From contig CAYFTH010000008.1 of the NCBI GenBank assembly GCA_964346075.1, positions 1 to 43,936 of the forward strand: a stretch of DNA of 43,936 nt, read 5' to 3'. This document shows positions 41,514 through 43,936 of this stretch, piece by piece; the stretch's first letter is position 1; each line of letters starts with the position of its first letter. Under the pieces are notes generated by a model that made no database searches, was not told the origin of the DNA, and saw only the letters and a program-made list of their open reading frames with translations. A program made the position numbers and the translations under genes. The stretch is from Brumimicrobium sp964346075 (GTDB lineage: Bacteria > Bacteroidota > Bacteroidia > Flavobacteriales_D > Crocinitomicaceae).

Positions 41514-43739
41514 CAACGCGAAGCGACATTAGAAGAAGCTAAAGAACTCGGACTTAGAGCCGACGAATTTGAAATGATCAAAGAAATTCTGGGACGCACA
41601 CCGAACTTCACTGAAACCAGTGTATACGGCGTGATGTGGTCGGAGCATTGTTCTTATAAAAACTCAATTCTCTGGTTGAAAACACTCCCTAAAGACGGTC
41701 CGCACATGCTGGTCAAGGCGGGTGAAGAAAATGCGGGACTCGTTGACCTCGGCGATGGTATTGGATGTGTATTCAAGATCGAATCACACAACCACCCCAG
41801 TGCTATTGAACCTTACCAGGGTGCTGCTACCGGAGTTGGAGGAATCAACCGTGATATTTTTACCATGGGTGCACGTCCTATTGCTCAATTGAACTCGCTA
41901 CGTTTTGGAAACATTGATAAGGATCGCACTAAATGGCTCGTAAAAGGCGTAACCAAAGGAATTGGTGATTACGGAAATTCATTTGGTATTCCAATCGTTG
42001 GTGGAGAGGTATTCTTTGATGAATCATATAATACGAATCCACTGGTCAATGCATTCTCTGCGGGAGTCATTGATCCAAAAAAAGTAATCTCTGCTACGGC
42101 TTCCGGACCCGGAAATCCAGTCTATATTGTAGGTTCCGCCACGGGTAAAGATGGAATAGCTGGTGCCGCTTTCGCTTCAAAAGATATTACTGAGGCCTCT
42201 ATGGATGATCTTCCAGCCGTACAGGTGGGCGATCCTTTCCAGGAAAAATTACTACTCGAGGCCACAATGGAGTTGGCAGAAACTGACGCAGTAGTCGGAA
42301 TGCAAGACATGGGCGCTGCTGGAATCACCTGTTCTACCTGTGAAATGTCAGCTGCCGGTGGCGTAGGAATGGATATCCAATTAGAAAAAGTGCCCACACG
42401 TCAAAAAAATATGCTCCCATTTGAAATTCTCCTTTCAGAATCTCAAGAAAGAATGCTTGTTGTGGTGAAGAAAGGTCAGGAAAAAGTTGTTAAAGATATA
42501 TTTGACAAATGGGACCTTCACGCTGAAGATATCGGTGTTGTTACTACGGGCGATCGTGTACGTTACTTTGACGGCAAAACGCTTGTTGGAGATGTTCCTG
42601 CTGAATCTCTCGTGCTCGGTGGAGGCGCTCCGCAATACGAACGCGAATACACGGAGCCATCCTATTACAAAGAATATCAAGAATTCAATATTGACGATGT
42701 TCAACAACCGGAAGACCTTAAAGCTGTCGCTCGACATTTATTGAGTCACCCTAACATTGCTTCAAAACGATGGGTTTACGAGCAATATGATTCTATGGTA
42801 GGAACAAAGAACATGACGACCAACCGCCCTTCAGATGCTGGAATTGTTAACATCAAAGGGTCCAATCGGGCGCTGGCTATGACTGTTGATTGTAATTCGC
42901 GCTATGTTCACGCGGATCCACAAAAAGGTACGGCTATCGCAGTTGCTGAGGCGGCCAGAAACATTGTTTGTTCTGGCGGAAACCCTAGTGCGATTACGAA
43001 CTGTTTGAACTTTGGAAATCCATACAATCCGGAATCTTACTGGCAATTTGTGGGTGCGATCAAAGGAATGTCTGAGGCGTGTTTAAAGTTTCAAACTCCT
43101 GTTACAGGTGGAAACGTTTCTTTTTACAATCAAACTGTCACTGACGGAAAAGAAGAGCCTGTCTTCCCTACTCCTACGATTGGAATGATTGGTTTAGTAG
43201 ATGATAAGTCTAAAACAATGTCGTTGGACTTCAAACATAAAGGTGATTTAATTTTTATCATCGGAGAGAGTGTTGAAGATATTGCAAGTTCAGAATATCT
43301 TTATTCATATCATGGCATTAAAAAATCACCCGCTCCTTATTTCGATATTGAGAAAGAATATACGATGCAACAATCAGTTAAAAGCCTTATCCAGGAAGGT
43401 CTTATTAATGCTGCGCACGATTGTGCAGATGGAGGATTGTTCATCACGTTATCAGAAATGGCTATGCCCAATGAATTAGGGTTTGACATCGTGTCCGATG
43501 CTGAGATCCGCGAAGATGCATTTCTATTCGGTGAAGCTGCAGGGCGCGTTGTCGTTACGGTTAATGAAGATAACGAAGATGCATTCATTGAATTCATGAT
43601 GAACCAGAAAGATGTGAAATACACTTTATTAGGTCATGTAACTCAAGGCAAAATGGTTGTTGACGACGAGCACTTCGGATTCGTTCAAGAAGCGAAAGAT
43701 ATTTATAATAATGCACTGGAAAAACGTATCGAGGCTTAA
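41499..43739 (+). CDS. purL: Phosphoribosylformylglycinamidine synthase subunit PurL (small type)
   Basis: A 746-residue enzyme of purine synthesis that turns FGAR into FGAM with ATP and ammonia. MWSEHCSYKNS (His50), ESHNHPSAIEPYQGAATGVGG (first 20) and GMQDMGAAGITCSTCEMSAA (about 267-286) are PurL motifs, and two AIRS-type halves are visible. The length is the small form, which needs separate PurQ (glutaminase) and PurS subunits; neither is in the window. No amidotransferase domain is fused. It starts with ATG at 41499 after a good -7 box. Confidence 0.96.
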   Translation: MESTIQREATLEEAKELGLRADEFEMIKEILGRTPNFTETSVYGVMWSEHCSYKNSILWLKTLPKDGPHMLVKAGEENAGLVDLGDGIGCVFKIESHNHPSAIEPYQGAATGVGGINRDIFTMGARPIAQLNSLRFGNIDKDRTKWLVKGVTKGIGDYGNSFGIPIVGGEVFFDESYNTNPLVNAFSAGVIDPKKVISATASGPGNPVYIVGSATGKDGIAGAAFASKDITEASMDDLPAVQVGDPFQEKLLLEATMELAETDAVVGMQDMGAAGITCSTCEMSAAGGVGMDIQLEKVPTRQKNMLPFEILLSESQERMLVVVKKGQEKVVKDIFDKWDLHAEDIGVVTTGDRVRYFDGKTLVGDVPAESLVLGGGAPQYEREYTEPSYYKEYQEFNIDDVQQPEDLKAVARHLLSHPNIASKRWVYEQYDSMVGTKNMTTNRPSDAGIVNIKGSNRALAMTVDCNSRYVHADPQKGTAIAVAEAARNIVCSGGNPSAITNCLNFGNPYNPESYWQFVGAIKGMSEACLKFQTPVTGGNVSFYNQTVTDGKEEPVFPTPTIGMIGLVDDKSKTMSLDFKHKGDLIFIIGESVEDIASSEYLYSYHGIKKSPAPYFDIEKEYTMQQSVKSLIQEGLINAAHDCADGGLFITLSEMAMPNELGFDIVSDAEIREDAFLFGEAAGRVVVTVNEDNEDAFIEFMMNQKDVKYTLLGHVTQGKMVVDDEHFGFVQEAKDIYNNALEKRIEA

Positions 43740-43765
43740 AAGCGAAGTCATTTGCTTAGCAATTA

Positions 43766-43797
43766 AAACCGTTCACGTTAATGTGAGCGGTTTTTTT
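43766..43797 (+). terminator. Intrinsic terminator of purL
   Basis: An 11-bp stem (43766-43776 with 43783-43793, one G-T pair) with a 6-base loop is followed by T through 43797, 26 bases after the purL stop. From there to 43936 I see no supported gene. Confidence 0.88.
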
Positions 43798-43936
43798 AGG
43801 GTCAACGTAATTTTTATGGGGAGAACACCTTTATTTAAAAAATATTCAAGGTTTTTCTTTTTATTCACGAGCGTCTATGATTTTTTGGTGTTCATGAGCT
43901 CACGCTGTTCGGTTCGCATTACTCACTTTTGTCAGT

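Noticed and set aside
43817..43936. Open frame running to the window edge after purL
   Set aside because: Only about 40 residues, basic and aromatic without pattern, directly after a terminator; not enough to call a gene.
1..43936. Mobile element, prophage, defence island, CRISPR, tRNA or rRNA
   Set aside because: I found no transposase, integrase, phage structural gene, regular spacer array or tRNA-like fold by reading; most neighbours are housekeeping genes.

Overview
This window looks like ordinary chromosome of a Bacteroidota bacterium, most likely of the order Flavobacteriales (a Crocinitomicaceae- or Cryomorphaceae-like lineage; this finer placement is inference). The reasons are two large secreted proteins ending in the type B C-terminal sorting domain of the type IX secretion system (T9SS), a PorE-like protein (TPR, PD40 propeller, regulatory domain, OmpA), a DnaJ with a half-size zinc region as I recall from this phylum, lipoproteins ending in GSC/SSC/GAC, and several start regions with the Bacteroidota -7 box TAnnTTTG. 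I saw no tRNA, rRNA, CRISPR array, insertion sequence, prophage or attachment site.

Layout. 1-4002: the 3' part of a large T9SS adhesin with HYR/Ig/PKD-type repeats, then a complete PorE-like protein. 4071-7699: MscS channel, CPBP membrane protease, LRR lipoprotein, a small Spy/CpxP-like periplasmic protein and MsrA. 7742-9031: a TPR protein with one membrane anchor. 9388-14557: pruA, an FtsB/DivIC-like protein, a CstB-like persulfide dioxygenase/rhodanese fusion and rocD. PruA and RocD together take ornithine to glutamate through glutamate semialdehyde. 14705-17417: yaaA, then grpE-dnaJ. 17550-18473: three tandem paralogous TRL-like lipoproteins. 18547-21508: an orphan secreted protein, a PorE-like protein without the OmpA part, and an EI24-type membrane protein. 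21609-22952: purB. 23032-23824: an ECF sigma factor with a zinc anti-sigma partner. 24056-27785: an unknown secreted protein, an outer-membrane-barrel candidate and waaA (Kdo transferase). 27794-31257: a lipoprotein, a Bax-inhibitor-1 protein, and an operon of desaturase, MmcQ/YjbR and an S4 RNA-binding protein. 31439-32623: pgk. 32702-35752: a small secreted protein followed by a second T9SS adhesin. 35866-38274: carA-eno. 38338-40903: a free DsbD alpha domain and full DsbD. 40980-41270: a small conserved-looking unknown. 41499-43739: purL.

Most genes are housekeeping. The best candidates for new biology are small and local: the TRL lipoprotein triplet, the 120-residue secreted protein placed just before a T9SS adhesin, the split DsbD pair, the four-cysteine insertion in ornithine aminotransferase, the two-architecture PorE pair, the outer membrane protein coupled to waaA, and a phased GTACA repeat array around the purL promoter. 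I did not find a clearly new multi-gene defence or mobile system. Family names come from reading motifs, not from database searches.
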